Of a stretch of DNA of 33,373 nt, positions 32,771 to 33,373 are shown piece after piece; within the stretch, counting starts at the first letter, position 1; every line of letters begins with the position of its first letter. The position numbers were made by a program, and so were the translations under genes. The stretch is taken from contig JBBSBL010000026.1 in the NCBI GenBank assembly GCA_038251325.1, positions 1 to 33,373 of the forward strand. The letters are read 5' to 3'. The notes under the pieces were generated by a model, which did not search any database, was not told the DNA's origin, and worked only from the letters and a program-made list of their open reading frames with translations. This DNA is from JBBSBL01 sp038251325. Lineage in GTDB: Bacteria; Actinomycetota; Thermoleophilia; Solirubrobacterales; Solirubrobacteraceae.

Positions 32771-33373
32771 GTGCCCGCTTCCGTCACCGCGCCCTCGGGC
32801 CGAAGGCTCTCCCCCGACACCCGCCGCGAACAGCTCCTGCGCCTCGCCGCGGAGCGCTTCGCCGCGCGGACCTACGAGGAGGTCTCGATCGAGGAGCTGG
32901 CGCGCGCCGCCGGCGTCTCCCGCGGCCTGCTCTACCACTACTTCCCCAGCAAGCGGGATCTCTACGTCGCGACGGTGGAGGTGACCGCCGCGGACCTCCT
33001 CGCCGCGACCGAGCCGCCCGCCGACCTCGACCCGATCGCCGGCCTGCGCCACAGCCTCGAGGCCTACCTGGGCCACGTCGAGCGTCACGCCCCGGCCTAC
33101 GCGACGATCGTCCGCGGCGGCCTGGGCGGCGCCGACGGCGAGGTGCTGGCGATCGCCGACCGCGTGCGCGACGAGCTCACCCGGCGCATCGTCGAGGCCC
33201 TGTCCGGCCCGCGGCCCTCCAAGGCGCTGCGGCTCGCGGTGCGCGGTTGGCAGGGCTACTGCGAAGCGGTCGCACTCGAGTGGGTCGAGCACCGGCCGGT
33301 GTCGCGCGAGCGCGCGGTCGCGCTGATGGTGACCACGCTCGAGGCGACGCTGAGCGCGGTGGACCACGGCGCC
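32771..33373 (+). CDS. TetR-family transcriptional regulator, truncated by the window end
   Basis: 201 codons are visible and no stop occurs before the right edge, so the C-terminus may be incomplete. The GTG at 32771 is 7 nt after TAGCAT (32758-32763). The TetR helix-turn-helix spans about residues 38-60 (VSIEELARAAGVSRGLLYHYF), followed by PSKRDLYVATVE. The C-terminal ligand domain includes a WQGYCEAVALEWVEHRPV helix, which resembles TetR_C members that govern lipid or xenobiotic genes. It is divergent from the monooxygenase gene and very likely represses it and itself through the palindrome in the 54-nt gap; the inducer is probably a monooxygenase substrate. Confidence 0.92.
   Translation, partial: MPASVTAPSGRRLSPDTRREQLLRLAAERFAARTYEEVSIEELARAAGVSRGLLYHYFPSKRDLYVATVEVTAADLLAATEPPADLDPIAGLRHSLEAYLGHVERHAPAYATIVRGGLGGADGEVLAIADRVRDELTRRIVEALSGPRPSKALRLAVRGWQGYCEAVALEWVEHRPVSRERAVALMVTTLEATLSAVDHGA

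Overview
This is a very GC-rich stretch of bacterial chromosome. Codon third positions are almost all G or C, which also creates many long spurious antisense frames. Several features point to an actinobacterium: frequent GTG starts, start-proximal TANNNT boxes, a eukaryotic-type UDP-glucose pyrophosphorylase, an LtrA protein, a DUF4333 lipoprotein and an AbiEi/DUF559 gene. My best guess is class Thermoleophilia (Solirubrobacterales), but this rests on family resemblance only; no rRNA or marker gene is present. I see no rRNA, tRNA, CRISPR array, insertion sequence or prophage.

Layout, left to right. 1-681 is the 3' end of a secreted beta-propeller-like protein. 689-2499 (-) is a coupled lipid pair (PlsC acyltransferase, DUF1295 membrane enzyme), divergent from a BCP peroxiredoxin (2554-3024). 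3029-5616 (-) is a coupled pair of a DHA2 drug exporter and an NADPH:quinone oxidoreductase. A secreted fasciclin protein (5779-6276) and an O-methyltransferase (6349-7005, -) converge on a strong hairpin. 7093-11662 (+) is a tight three-gene run: holin-like membrane domain fused to an alkaline-phosphatase-superfamily hydrolase, a cNMP-binding/CBS/nucleotidyltransferase protein, and a DEDDh exonuclease. A secreted GH31 glycosidase (-) and ltrA (+) are divergent at 13.8-14.0 kb. An MBL hydrolase, a lipoprotein, MsrA and an acyl-CoA dehydrogenase follow to 18358.

18434-20090 is a decayed response-regulator/FAD-oxidoreductase pseudogene. 20126-24917 holds secreted enzymes (M14 peptidase, GH1 glycosidase), a TetR regulator and a full-length paralog of the protein at the left edge. 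24934-25816 is an AbiEi-type gene whose DUF559 nuclease core has been deleted. 25996-29720 carries a polysaccharide deacetylase, a glycosyltransferase and TypA/BipA. 29728-31128 is the UDP-glucose pyrophosphorylase. The window closes with a Baeyer-Villiger-type monooxygenase divergent from a TetR regulator that runs off the right edge.

Most genes that head a transcription unit have a TANNNT box 6-10 nt before the start codon and no Shine-Dalgarno, the signature of leaderless mRNAs. The clear exceptions are the fasciclin gene, the propeller gene and the acyl-CoA dehydrogenase. The best candidate for an undescribed system is the 7093-11662 cluster, where three nucleotide- or phosphodiester-acting proteins are packed together. 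Several candidate operators and one motif shared by two secreted-enzyme genes are also reported.
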